Assembly (NCBI RefSeq): GCF_002369955.1
Contig: NZ_AP014564.1
Coordinates: forward strand, 432,893 to 496,892
DNA: 64,000 nt
Reading direction: 5' to 3'
From: Ichthyobacterium seriolicida
GTDB taxonomy: Bacteria; Bacteroidota; Bacteroidia; Flavobacteriales; Ichthyobacteriaceae
The notes beneath the pieces are model-generated. The model made no database searches, was not told where the DNA came from, and saw nothing but the letters and a program-made list of their open reading frames with translations. Each line of letters begins with the position of its first letter. The first letter of the stretch is position 1. Positions 20,761 through 30,815 of this stretch are shown here, piece by piece. A program made the position numbers and the translations under genes.

Positions 20761-21441
20761 AACCTGAATTTAATTAATAAACCAAATTAAGACAGGCATT
20801 ACCGACGATTGGGTATTTGACAGAGGGTTTTTTAGGCGAAAAGCTGTAAGAGCGATAAGTCCAGAAATAATATTGGTTAGAAAATTAGCAAAACTTCTAT
20901 GTCTAGAATGTTCTATCTGACAAATATTTTTAAGCTGATCATTGATGGTTTCTATGATTGATCTCTTTCTGAGTATTTAAATACCTTATTTCTACTTATT
21001 CTTTTATTGTTACAAACACGAATCGGAGTGGAATATACAAATGAAATTCTGGTACATTTTCCTAAACAGAATGTCTTTAACAACAAGGTAAGAGGTAATA
21101 AATTTTGTTGCATTAATCCCACAAATCTGTTGTATGATAAGGTTTTAGGGAATTCTTTAATCATGTGTTTTTGTGAAAAATTCAAATAAAAATGCTTGAA
21201 ATTTCTCAGCTGCTGTGTTGAAAATGGGCGTTTTGATTTATTCCCCAAAAGTGCTTTATCAATAACTTGAGAATATTTTTTACAGAATTCATCAACTAAA
21301 CAAAATATTTCTGTGATTTTCGAGCAAGTTATCATGCCTGTTTTTTTTAGAATTAAAACGTTGAATTTTAGAGCGTTAAATTAATCTAAAACCATTGTTT
21401 TTATTTAATTATCCTAAGTGATTATTATTCGAACTCAGGTT
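20761..21441 (-). mobile_element. IS982-family element with internal deletion
   Basis: Terminal repeats AACCTGAATT (20761) and AACTCAGGTT (21432-21441) bound a broken transposase. The N-terminal part, open from 21335, reads [19 protein letters not shown], then [18 protein letters not shown] and [18 protein letters not shown]. After a jump the C-terminal part follows ([33 protein letters not shown]). The middle of the catalytic domain, roughly 100 residues, is gone, giving 681 bp instead of about 1 kb. It directly abuts the stub of a third collagen-like gene. Confidence 0.78.
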
Positions 21442-21763
21442 AATAAGAGTTTTTTGACCATGATAAATCAGACAATTTTGAACCTGAAAATCCTTGAGAC
21501 CTAATACCTTCTCCTACCTTTAGAGTAGCTAAGCCATTCTTAGCTGTTTAACACTCAAATGAACTTCAGAGTATACAACATCTTCTATCTTTCTATTTAA
21601 AAAATATATAGAAATACAAATACTAATTGTAAATTCCTTTAATAATTTATCATCCTTCCTAATCACTAAATGATAACTCAACTTACCAGGAAAATTATTA
21701 GAAACAGAATCTATACTTAAAAATGAAAAAAAATATAAAGCCAAAATAAATCCTTCTACTCAT
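21442..21763 (-). pseudogene. 5' stub of a third collagen-like surface gene
   Basis: The minus strand encodes a degraded copy of the N-terminal domain shared by the two collagen-like proteins: [42 protein letters not shown], then in another frame sequence matching LATLxxGEGIRS and KLSDLSWS. Breaks occur in the signal peptide and after YSEVH. It stops at the right terminus of the IS982 remnant; no collagen part is found beyond, so the 3' part was deleted. It shares orientation with, and lies just downstream of, the second collagen-like gene. Confidence 0.75.
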
Positions 21764-22869
21764 AGTTTTATACTAATACAAATTGTTATAGATACATAGC
21801 TAGTAGAGATAACACTTTTTCTTTTTAATGTGCTAACGTAGTAGTTCTATACATCGAGCCTAGGATCTTAGTTTATCTTGAACTTACTTTGTCAAAACTT
21901 TTATATCTTCCTTATTAAGGACATCTGATTTACTTAATACCTTAACTAAAATATCTAATTTATTTTCAGTATTAGAATAGCTTCTCTTTAGTAAGAGAAA
22001 ATTCTTTTTCATCAGTATAAGCTTTTCTTTAGTAACAGAAAGTTCTTTTTCATTAGTAGAAAGCTTTTGCTCAGCAACAGAAAGTTTTCTTTCATTAGTA
22101 GAAAGCTTCTGCTCAGTAGCAGAAAGTTTTTTCTTAGTAGAAACAAGCTCTTCATAAATAGCTTGGGTAGCTGAAATGTTTAATGTAGTAAGACCATCGT
22201 AATCTACTGATCGTAAATCGTCTACCTCCTTACCATATACAAATATTTTATTTGGAGACACCTCATCTCCTAATTCTACCACAAAAGTATTAGCATTTCT
22301 TATCTCTTTAACTTTAACAAAACTCTCTCGGTCATCATCCAAAACTAATTTTACCATGTCTCCCTTAGAAAAACCATGTGTTTTTTTTGTAGTAATTGAT
22401 GTAGTATTATTTGTATTATCTATTGATTTAGATGATTCGTAGACGTTAGGAATTACACCATTACTCTTTTGTACAAGATCTGGAATAATAGTTTCTATTT
22501 GTTGAGCTATTATTTTTTTAAAAAATCTGCCACTATTTTTAATGCTATCTCTCATAGTATAATCTGTGATCTTTATATCTAAAAGTTTCTTTAAATCTTC
22601 TTTTTTATCTGATATGCTTATTATGTTCTTGAGACGTTTGTCAGAAGTGATTTGCGTACCTTTTGCATAAAAATATCCTTCTGTACGAACATCGCCTTCT
22701 AAATAAATATTAGTAGTGCTTGTATTTCCAATAGTTACAGTATTATTTCCACGCCCTACCGCGTTAGTCCCTATAACTATCTCGTTAATACTATTATCTA
22801 GTAACGCTTTGGTATTATACCCTATGAAAATAGAATTGTTTGATTTATTGAGAGTCCTTGTTGAACCAG

Positions 22870-23380
22870 TATTATTAAATTCGCTGCCAGCATTACTTCC
22901 TATAGCTATATTTTTATTACCTGTATTATTATTGCTTAGAGAATTTGAGCCAACAGAAGTATTATCAACGCCAGTATTATTCCATTTGAGAGAATTAGTG
23001 CCAACAGAAGTATTATTCTTTCCAGTAGAATTTGTTGTGAGAGAATACGTGCCAACTGAGGTATTATTAACGCCAGAAGTATTAAAAAATAGAGAATTAT
23101 AGCCAACTGAAATATTATTTTCTCCAGTAGTATTCCATTTGAGAGAATTAGTACCAACAGAAGTATTATTCTTTCCGGTAGAATTTGTTGTGAGAGAATT
23201 ATAGCCAACTGAAATATTATTTTCTCCAGTAGTATTCCATTTGAGAGAATTAGTACCAACAGAAGTATTATTAGTGCCAGTAGTATTACTTTCAAGAGAC
23301 AATGAGCCAACAGAAGTGTTATAGCTTCCAGAGGTGATATTTTTTAGGGATTCATAACCAACAGCTGTGTTGCTTACTCC
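22870..23380 (-). repeat. Nine 17-residue beta-repeat units
   Basis: Same unit type as 15016-15520 but with alternating variants (NTSVGTNSLKWNTTGEN and NISVGYNSLTTNSTGKN), suggesting expansion of a two-unit block. Limits approximate. Confidence 0.75.
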
Positions 23381-24116
23381 TCTAGTTATTGCGTGACCAG
23401 ATCCTATACCTAAAAAAACATTATAATCTCCATTGCCTGCAGTGGTTCCATTACTGCCTCCACCAGACCACTTAGTTATAATATTACTGTGAGTCTCTGT
23501 TTTTATAAGCGTATGTGCTTCTTTTATTTTTTGATCCAAAATCTTACCTTGATTAGCTGATAAGGCACTTGCCTTGTCAGCAGAAGTTAACTCATCTATA
23601 ATTTTCACTGGCCCTGGAGGACCTGGAGCGCCATTTTTACCAGCAGGACCTTGCTTTCCCTTTTCACCTTTAGGCCCTGCTACACCTGCTGGCCCTGTTA
23701 AGCCTCGTTTACCCTGTGGTCCTGCTGGCCCCCTTTCACCTTTTTTCCCATTTACACCATCTTTACCTGCAGGCCCGACGGGTCCTTCTGCTCCTCTTTC
23801 ACCTTGGTCTCCTTTAGCTCCAGGGGGTCCTGTTGGTCCTTGAAGACCTTGGATGCCGTCTTTCCCGTTAATGCCAGCTTTACCAGTAGGACCTGCTGGT
23901 CCTGGATCTCCCTTATCACCTGCTAGACCTGGCTTGCCATCTACACCATCTTTACCTGGGGTACCTTGAGGACCTACTGGCCCTGGGGCTCCTGTGTCAC
24001 CTTTTTTCCCTTGCTCTCCTTTAGCTCCAGGCGTTCCTGCTGGTCCTTCTGGGCCTCTTGCTCCATCTTTACCTGCTGCTCCATCTGCTCCATCTCTACC
24101 AGCAGGACCTTCTGGT

Positions 24117-24910
24117 CCCATTGGGCCAACATCACCCTGAATACCTTGAGGACCTGCTGGTCCTGCTGGTCCTATTGGACCTTGCTCTCCTCTGTCTCCT
24201 TTTGGTCCTGGGTCACCTTGTTTGCCATCTGGCCCTGCTTCACCTTTTTCTCCTGCTGGACCTGTTTCACCCCGAAGCCCTGTTGGCCCTGGAGGGCCTT
24301 GTTTCCTTCTTTACCCGCTGCTCCATCTGCTCCATCTCTACCAGCAGGTCCTTGGACTCCTGGTTTGCCATCTTCGCCTCTGACACCTTGAGCACCAGTG
24401 TCTCCTCTTGGACCTGTTTCGCCTCGCTCGCCTCTTTCTCCTGTTGGACCCGCTGGTCCTTGTTCTCCTCTTTCTCCTTTTTCCCCTTGCTCTCCTTTAA
24501 CTCCAGGCGTTCCTGCTGGCCCTTGATTTCCTGTTGCTCCTTGAATACCTTGCTCACCTCTGTCACCTGCTATACCTTGTGGTCCTGTTTCTCCTGCTGG
24601 ACCTGCTGGTCCCATTGGGCCAACATCACCCTGAATACCTTGAGGACCTGCTGTTCCTGCTGGTCCTATTGGACCTTGCTCTCCTCTGTCTCCTTTTGGT
24701 CCTGGGTCACCTTGTTTGCCATCTGGCCCTGCTTCACCTTTTTCTCCTGCTGGACCTGTTTCACCCCGAAGCCCTGTTGGCCCTGGAGGGCCTTGTTTTC
24801 CTTCTTTACCCGCTGCTCCATCTGCTCCATCTCTACCAGCAGGGCCTTGGACTCCTGGTTTGCCATCTTCGCCTCTGACACCTTGAGCACCAGTGTCTCC
24901 TCTTGGACCT
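24117..24910 (-). repeat. ~300-bp direct repeat, 494-495 bp offset, in the collagen region
   Basis: 24117-24415 and 24611-24910 are almost identical, including the codons for [22 protein letters not shown] and [12 protein letters not shown]. The offset is 494 before and 495 after the missing T. 495 bp is 55 collagen triplets, so the duplication keeps the frame. The one-base lesion lies in the promoter-distal unit. Confidence 0.75.
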
Positions 24911-26307
24911 GCTGGACCTGTTTCACCTTGAAGCCCTCTTTCTCCTGTTGGACCCGCTGGTCCTTGTTCTCCTCTGTCTCCTTTTTCCCCTTGCTCTCCT
25001 TTAGCTCCAGGTGTTCCTGCTGGTCCTTCTGGGCCTTGATTGCCATCTGCTCCATCTTTACCTGCAGGTCCTTCTGGGCCTCTTGCTCCAGCTGGACCGA
25101 CTGCCCCTGTAGCGCCTGGGGGTCCTACCGGGCCGGTTTCCCCTGCTACTCCATCTCTACCTGGTGCTCCATCTTCACCTTTTAGCCCTTGAGGACCTGT
25201 ATTACCTTGAGTACCAGTGTCTCCTCTTGGTCCTGTTGCCCCTGTGTCTCCTTTGTCTCCTTTAGGACCTGCTTCACCTGCTGGACCTGGATCACCTTGT
25301 TTTCCTGCTAGACCCGTTAATCCTATAGGACCTCTTTCTGCCTTTGCGTCTATCAATTTCTTGAGTTTATACCCTTGATGCGCTGATAAAACTTTTTTAG
25401 CATCATGACTCGAAGTACTCAGGTCATCTATGACTTCTAATTTTGATTTTTTTAATTCTTCAATTTCAAAAATAGCTTTATCTTGTTCCCTTTTCTGACT
25501 TTCTAGAACTTTACCCTGCTCAGCCATTTTGCTTTCTAGCTCTTTCTTCTGTTGGGCTATATTCCCCTTTTGACTAATTAAATCTTCCTTTTGTTGAGAT
25601 ATTTGTTCATCATGAATAGTTAACCTTTCAGAAAAATCTTTCTCATATTTATTTACCCTTTCATAAAGTTCTTTCCCCTTATTAGCTGATAAAACTTTAC
25701 CAATCCCTCCATGAAAATTATCAGCAATATTTATTTTGTCTAATTTTTTCTCTTCTAAAACCCTCCCTTGACTAGCAGATAGAGCAGCTGATACAACTCT
25801 AGATCTCAAATTATCTATAACATTTGTTTTTGGGCTATTTGCAGAATAAAATGCATAAGGGACACTAAGTATTTGACTCTTTTTTATAAGAGCATTGCTA
25901 TAATCATTTTTACCAGTCAGATCTATCTCTGATTTAATGTAATATGAATACTCAGACCATGATAAATCAGACAATTTTGAGCCTGAGAATCCTTGAGATC
26001 TAATACCTTCTCCTATCTTTAGAGTAGCTAAGCCATTCTTATCTGTTTTAACATTCCAATGAACTTCAGAGTATACAACATCTTCTATCTTTCCATTTAA
26101 AGAATATATAGAAATACGAATACTAACTGTAAATTCTTTTAATAATTTATCATCTTTCCTAATCACTAACTGATAACTCAACCTATCAGGAAAATTATTA
26201 GAAACAGAATCTATACTCAAAAATGAGAAAAATATAAACCCAAAGTAAAACACCAGCTTCTTTGTCATCTGATCTAAAAATATTATCATATAACTAACTT
26301 ACGGTAA

Positions 26308-26315
26308 CAAAATTA
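26308..26315 (-). promoter_or_regulatory. Candidate -7 box for the second collagen-like gene
   Basis: The minus strand reads TAATTTTG, the mirror of the box at 12220-12227 and an exact TAnnTTTG match, 18 bp before the ATG at 26289. Confidence 0.45.
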
Positions 26316-26409
26316 CTAAAACTTTACACTTATACTAACATGGTAGTAAATAATAGCGGTTTGAGTAAAAAAAATCAGATCGAGATATATTTGCTCGAAA
26401 ATAAACGAT

Positions 26410-28014
26410 TTAACCTGGATTATTCATAGATATATTGTTAATATTAGGCATAAAGTGTTAATTTTAAAAGGTTTTAATAAAAAATTCACCACTTTAGATA
26501 TAGCCCAAAAATGAGGAATAAAAACACATTATTTTATAGAGGGGAAACTTCTGTTGAGTTAACTTTTTCATCATCAGAAATTAGTTCTGATGGATCTTTA
26601 ATCATACTTGAAAAACTAGAACCAGATCATAGATTGATTCATTATTACAGTAAGTTTTTGCTTGATACTCGAGACTCTAGATTTATTACTTATAGCAGAG
26701 GGCATCAGTTAAAGCAAAGGGTTTATATGATCATGTTAGGCTATTAAGACGCCAATGATGTGAATCATTTACAGAATGATCCTTTATTCAAAGATGTTCT
26801 TCAAGGTAATTTGGCCTCTCAACCCACTATATCAAGATTTGAGAATAGCTTGGATAAACAGGCTGTCTTTAAGTTTTGTTATGCGTGGTTATACAAATAT
26901 GTTTTAAGTTTATCTGGCCGCAAGAGAATAGTTATTGACGTAGATTCAACCGATGATCCAACTCATGGCAGTCAACAATTGTCAATGTTTAACGGTTATT
27001 ATGGTAAATTCATGTACAATGAACTATTTTTTCATGATGGAGACACCAAGACAGATTATTCTTCCTGTATTCCGTCGAGGAAACAGTCATTCTAATAAAT
27101 GGTATGTGAGTATTTTAAAGCGAATAATTATGAAAATACGTGAGAGATACCCAGAGATGGAAATAATTATTAGAAGTGATAGCGGCTTTGGTTGCGCTGC
27201 TTTTTACCAATTAGTAGATGATTTTGATTTACTATATGTGACAGGCATAGCGAGCAATGAAGTTTTAAAAAGAAAGGTATCTCGGTCAAAAAATGCTGTA
27301 AAAAAAAATGTATTTAGATCAGGGAGAGAAGCACCAACATTTTATCAGTTTCAGGTACAAAGCTAAGAGTTAGCATAAGCCTCAACAGTGCTATTCTAAA
27401 GTTGAGAGTACTGGATTAGGTATGAACATAAGGCATTTTTCTATTAATATTCCTCAAAAGAATGCTGGAGAAATTTACTTTGACTTTTATGTTAAAAGAG
27501 GTGATTCAAGTGAAAATAGAATTAAAAAAGTTAAAAATATGTGTTTTTCTGATCGTTTGTCAAATCATAGTTTTTTTTTTGCTAATTTTTTTCGACTTAT
27601 AATAAATAGTCTTGCCTATGAAATGTTTTTATTACTGAAACAGAAGATAAAGAAAACAAGATTTGAAGTAGCAAAAAAATGGTTAATCAGTTCGATTAGA
27701 ACCTATCTTCTCAAGGTAGGAGCAACGATAAAAATTACCAAAAGACGAATCTATTACCAGCTATCTAAATCTTTTGTTTACAAGGGTTTATTTCGGGAAA
27801 TTATTACTCAGTAACGGTTGCTTATTTGTGAAATGAACAACCTTGGGATAGTTACGTTCTGTCGTTAAAAAAACACTAAAAAAGATCATTGTCGTGCTAA
27901 AAAATGGTGCAAAAAAACGACAAAGAAGAAGGATTCTTTTCTATTGACAAAAAAGTTAATTAAAAAATATCACGTCTAATCTATTTTAATATGACTGTGA
28001 ATAATCCAGGTTAA
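26410..28014 (+). mobile_element. IS1380-family element, right copy (inactive)
   Basis: Bounded by TTAACCTGGATTATTCA (26410-26426) and TGAATAATCCAGGTTAA (27998-28014), 1605 bp, opposite in orientation to the left copy. TTAA flanks both ends. Confidence 0.85.
26511..27814 (+). pseudogene. IS1380-family DDE transposase, broken (right copy)
   Basis: Same protein as the left copy, with partly different damage: CAA to TAA after MIMLGY (~26745); the shared +1 frame change after FFHDGDT (~27043), where RQIILPVF continues in another frame; and a further frame break near 27310-27365 before MNIRHFS. The catalytic block IVIDVDSTDDPTHGSQQL is intact here, and the Trp codon that became a stop in the left copy is still TGG. 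Neither copy can encode a full transposase without frameshifting. Confidence 0.85.
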
Positions 28015-28160
28015 AGGGATTTTCTTCTTCGCATTTTTGAGCAATTAACAAGCATTTTTGCCAAACAAATTATTAATCTAACTCAGGTTTTAAAATTAAC
28101 ACCTCATATCAAATATTGAAATATAATCATAAATAATCTGGGTTAAGTTGTCTTGAACCA
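28015..28160. mobile_element. Insertion-sequence debris
   Basis: 28019-28076 matches the IS1595 transposase around QKCEEES (compare 10225-10285). 28079-28146 resembles the 5' end region of IS1380 (compare 12061-12123) with terminus AATAATCTGGGTTAA. TTAAGTTGTCTTGAACC (28144-28160) also occurs beside the IS1595 remnant at 10453, so an IS1595 copy seems to have been invaded and eroded. Confidence 0.55.
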
Positions 28161-28575
28161 AAAAAAACAAAAAAAACTTCTTAGGTTTGCTCTACAAGTC
28201 TATTTTCCAAAAGTGGTATAGCTGCTTGTTTTCTTTTAAAGCCTTTAAATAAGCTACTTAAAATGCGTTTTAGTACAGTTAGATCATCTTATTAAATCCC
28301 CTCATAGAAACTGTTTAGAAAAAAAAACACTTCGGGTGGCGAGCCTTCCACAAAAAAAGAAGGGCAGAGTATTTATTCACACACTTCCCCACGAGATAGT
28401 GTCAAAAATCAATCCTCTTTCTCCTCTCCCAAGACAGGAGAGAAAATTAAATTCTGGCTAAATCAGTAGCAATTGTTTGAATTAGGAGAGTTTTTTCAAA
28501 AAAATATTTCAGTTAGAGAATTTATCAATTAGTAATTACGATAATTGTTATGCCATACTGATCAATAATCAGCTA
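28161..28575. other. Intergenic region, possible decayed minus-strand gene end
   Basis: No intact gene. About 33 codons are open on the minus strand (roughly 28285-28183, DDLTVLKRILSSLFKGFKRK... to a TAA) and could be the tail of a lost gene; I do not recognise it. The rest is AT-rich with short G/C hairpin-like stretches near 28335-28450. Confidence 0.3.
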
Positions 28576-29280
28576 TTATGGAATAAATTCATCTATACCG
28601 ATAGCATCTTTAATATAAAAACCCCCTACTCTAGTGCGCCTTAAAGATGTCAGATAAGCTCCTGATTTTAGTTCTTTCCCAAAGTCATTAGCTAAGGAAC
28701 GGACATAAGTCCCCTTGCTGCAAACCACTTTAAAAGATATAAAAGGCATTTTTATTTGCGAGATTTCAAAAGAAGAAATACATATTTCTCTAGATGGGAT
28801 ATCCACAGCTATATTATTTCTGGCAAAATCATATAATTTCTTGCCATCCTTTTTTATAGCAGAAAAAATAGGAGGAATCTGTGATTGCTTACCTATCATT
28901 TTCTTAGCCGTATCTATAATAAGCTCTTCTGAAATGTGATCTGTATGGAAAAAGGCATCTTCATTAGTCTCGCAGTCATAAGAAGGAGTAGTAGCGCCTA
29001 ACTTTAATTGCCCTAAATACTCTTTATCGCTATTCTGTATTTCTGAAATACTTTTAGTTCTTTTGCCAGTACATACTACCAATAAGCCAGAAGCCAACGG
29101 ATCTAAAGTACCTGCATGCCCTATCTTTATTTTTTTTATATCAAAAAACTTCTTTATAGAATATCTCAGTTTATTTACCACATCAAAAGATGTCCAATTA
29201 AGAGGTTTATCTATCAGTATAGTTTGTCCACTCTGATATTCTTCTAAAGTCACTGTGACGTTTTTTACTTTATATGCCAA
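28576..29280 (-). CDS. truB: tRNA pseudouridine-55 synthase
   Basis: Converts U55 of the T-loop of most tRNAs to pseudouridine. The catalytic motif GHAGTLDPLASGLLVVC holds the essential Asp (about residue 58). The N-terminal KPLNWTSFDVVNKLR and the later CSKGTYVRSLANDFG are classic TruB motifs. At 234 residues it is the compact bacteroidete form without a long C-terminal PUA domain. Its start overlaps the end of the upstream lipoprotein gene by 16 bp, so they are probably translationally linked. Intact. Confidence 0.95.
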   Translation of the reverse strand: MAYKVKNVTVTLEEYQSGQTILIDKPLNWTSFDVVNKLRYSIKKFFDIKKIKIGHAGTLDPLASGLLVVCTGKRTKSISEIQNSDKEYLGQLKLGATTPSYDCETNEDAFFHTDHISEELIIDTAKKMIGKQSQIPPIFSAIKKDGKKLYDFARNNIAVDIPSREICISSFEISQIKMPFISFKVVCSKGTYVRSLANDFGKELKSGAYLTSLRRTRVGGFYIKDAIGIDEFIP

Positions 29281-29984
29281 GTGATCTGACTGCTAGAACT
29301 TAGCTCTATATCGACTGGACCTATGTTTTCATTAATGTTTTTAGACATTTCAGCAGTTAATGTGCCAAAACTTTGATTTTTATTATGGCGTGATGTCATA
29401 TCAGGATTGACAATTATATCAATTGCTCTTAGAAGAGTGACCCCCATATTTTCACTTATAATCCTAGCTTTCTTATTGCTTTTTTCTACAAGTTTTTCTA
29501 TCAAAACCTCTTCTATCTTATCCATATCAGAAATCGTGAAGCTAAGAAAGAGAGAAGCTTCTACTCCGCTATTTCCAAATAAATCGAATATTTTTTTCAT
29601 ATTATCTTTGCTATAAGCAACACTGAGAATTAAGTTTTGTGAAGCACGATATCCCACAACTCTTTTCTTTGAATTATAATAACCGTATTCGAATTCCTCC
29701 CTAATAGAGAAATTCTGAATTTTTAAAGACTCTTTTTTAAAATTGTTTGATAAGAATATCTCCATAAGCTTGTCAACCCTCTCTTCTACAACCCTAGCGG
29801 CGGAAGAAGAATTCCTATTGACATTGAAAATATCGAAGTTGACTACGACCAAATCAGCGGGAAAATTCATCTTAATTGTCTCGGATATAGTCATAGTATT
29901 CTTATTTCTCTCATTTTGAGAAACTCGTCCGCAAGAGACCATTATCAGAATTACTAATATTGATAAAATCGATTTAAACTTCAT
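29265..29984 (-). CDS. SIMPL-domain (DUF541) lipoprotein
   Basis: Secreted lipoprotein of 239 residues with a signal peptide and lipobox ending at Cys18 (MVSC), followed by a SIMPL/DUF541 domain (about 28-235). Typical features are an N-terminal strand after TMTISETIKMNFPADLVVV, long helices with VVGYRASQNLILSV, and an NMGVTLLRAIDI region. The biochemical role of the family is not established; some members associate with stress or cell-envelope functions. It overlaps truB by 16 bp. The 65 bp upstream are followed by the acyltransferase remnant, so its original operon partner has decayed. Intact. Confidence 0.75.
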   Translation of the reverse strand: MKFKSILSILVILIMVSCGRVSQNERNKNTMTISETIKMNFPADLVVVNFDIFNVNRNSSSAARVVEERVDKLMEIFLSNNFKKESLKIQNFSIREEFEYGYYNSKKRVVGYRASQNLILSVAYSKDNMKKIFDLFGNSGVEASLFLSFTISDMDKIEEVLIEKLVEKSNKKARIISENMGVTLLRAIDIIVNPDMTSRHNKNQSFGTLTAEMSKNINENIGPVDIELSSSSQITWHIK

Positions 29985-30049
29985 GATTGACCTTGTAATA
30001 TTTTTTAAAAAAAATGTTCGAGCAAAGTTAATCTTTTTAGTATAGAATA

Positions 30050-30560
30050 TTACTCCAATATCTTATTCCACCTCTGTACTCTTAACCCTATATTCCTGTA
30101 TGTGAAATTGGAAATTAAAATGACCGTATAGGTGACAATAAATAATATCACACTGTGAGTAAAGCCGCTTACATCCATTGATGAGACTAATCTTCCATCA
30201 ATTATACTAAAGTTATTTTTTGCTAAAACCCCTGCCGAAAGAGAAACTGAAATAAATGCTAAACAATTGAATATCCCCATATTTATCATGTATATAGAAT
30301 AGGATCATTTTCCTAGACTTTTGAAAAAGTTAAACTTCAAAATACGAGAGATAATTCCCGATTCAAACGCAAAAAGAGAGATTACAAAAGGGAATAAGAC
30401 AGTCATAAATATCCTTTTATAAATGACCTTTTATCAGCAGTGTTGGATTGAAGAATCCAAATTACTAAAAATAAAGATGAAGTTTCTAATACACTTCCAA
30501 ACAAAAAAGACTACTAGGGATCTGTAAAGAAAAAATAAACTAATTACGCGTATGAGGATG
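30050..30560 (-). pseudogene. Acyltransferase-3 (OafA/YrhL-like) remnant
   Basis: Minus-strand pieces resemble the C-terminal membrane region of acyltransferase-3 proteins: GSVLETSSLFLVIWIL in one frame, then VLFPFVISLFAFESGIISRIL, FFKSLGK, an in-frame TGA, SYSIYMIN, and an open stretch to 30050 ending ISNFTYRNIGLRV. The LGxxSYSIYxxx and YRxI pattern is typical of enzymes that O-acetylate cell-surface sugars. The N-terminal two thirds are absent. The open part alone would appear as a 79-residue hypothetical protein. Confidence 0.55.
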
Positions 30561-30671
30561 TTAAATTCCTAAAACAAGAAAGTCTTTACTATTAACTTTT
30601 TTAAAAAAAAGAGGGGGAGGGGGATAAATTCTATATTTCAGCTATTCTAAATATATAGAACTCTAAAGGAG

Positions 30672-30746
30672 TGGGCGATATAGGATTCGAACCTATGACC
30701 CTCTGCTTGTAAGGCAGATGCTCTGAACCAACTGAGCTAATCGCCC
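30672..30746 (-). tRNA. tRNA-Val (anticodon TAC)
   Basis: The minus strand folds into a full cloverleaf: acceptor GGGCGAT/ATCGCCC, D arm with AGTTGGTT, anticodon stem TCTGC/GCAGA with loop CTTACAA (anticodon TAC, reading GTA/GTG), T arm ATAGG-TTCGAAT-CCTAT, and discriminator A. CCA is not encoded. Confidence 0.95.
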
Positions 30747-30815
30747 CTATAACTAATACCTATGGCGGTCTCAGCTCAGGAATTCTGCAAAGTTAATACT
30801 TTTTTCATAACTGCG

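Larger units (their letters stand above)
21884..26289 (-). pseudogene. Second collagen-like tail-fibre-type surface gene, one-base frameshift
   Basis: Paralogue of 12246-16568 in opposite orientation. Joining two open frames (26289 to ~24303, then down to 21884) gives about 1468 residues with the same plan: signal peptide, ~95% similar N-terminal domain to ~200, a private coiled-coil insert rich in QQK/ESQK (~210-290), Gly-X-Y triplets (~25340-23620), [14 protein letters not shown], about nine 17-residue NTSVGxNSL repeats, an S74-like domain (SDKRLKNI, IIAQQIETIIPDL) and C-terminal EKLS-type heptads. The only defect I see is at 24302-24304, where a T run has three bases instead of the four in the sister repeat (24796-24799). 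Collagen codons continue perfectly in the other frame. This could be a real lesion, a phase-variable site or an assembly error. Family assignment is firm; functional state is open. Confidence 0.85.
25670..28014. repeat. Right arm of the ~2.3-kb inverted repeat
   Basis: Reverse complement of about 10512-12860: the first ~200 codons of the second collagen-like gene, the promoter spacer and the whole right IS1380 copy. The arm ends exactly at the IS terminus; flanking DNA is unrelated on the two sides. The inner limit is approximate. Confidence 0.8.

Noticed and set aside
23574-25185. Long plus-strand open frames (up to 375 codons) opposite the second collagen-like gene
   Set aside because: Same artefact: complementary reading of Gly-X-Y codons with no domain or start context.
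10512-28014. A functional IS1380 composite transposon carrying the fibre genes
   Set aside because: Both transposases are broken and the segment includes purB and greA, core genes unlikely to be mobile cargo. Inverted duplication fits better.
30609-30625. GGGGGAGGGGG run as a possible G-quadruplex
   Set aside because: Only two G tracts are present, so a standard four-tract quadruplex cannot form from it alone.
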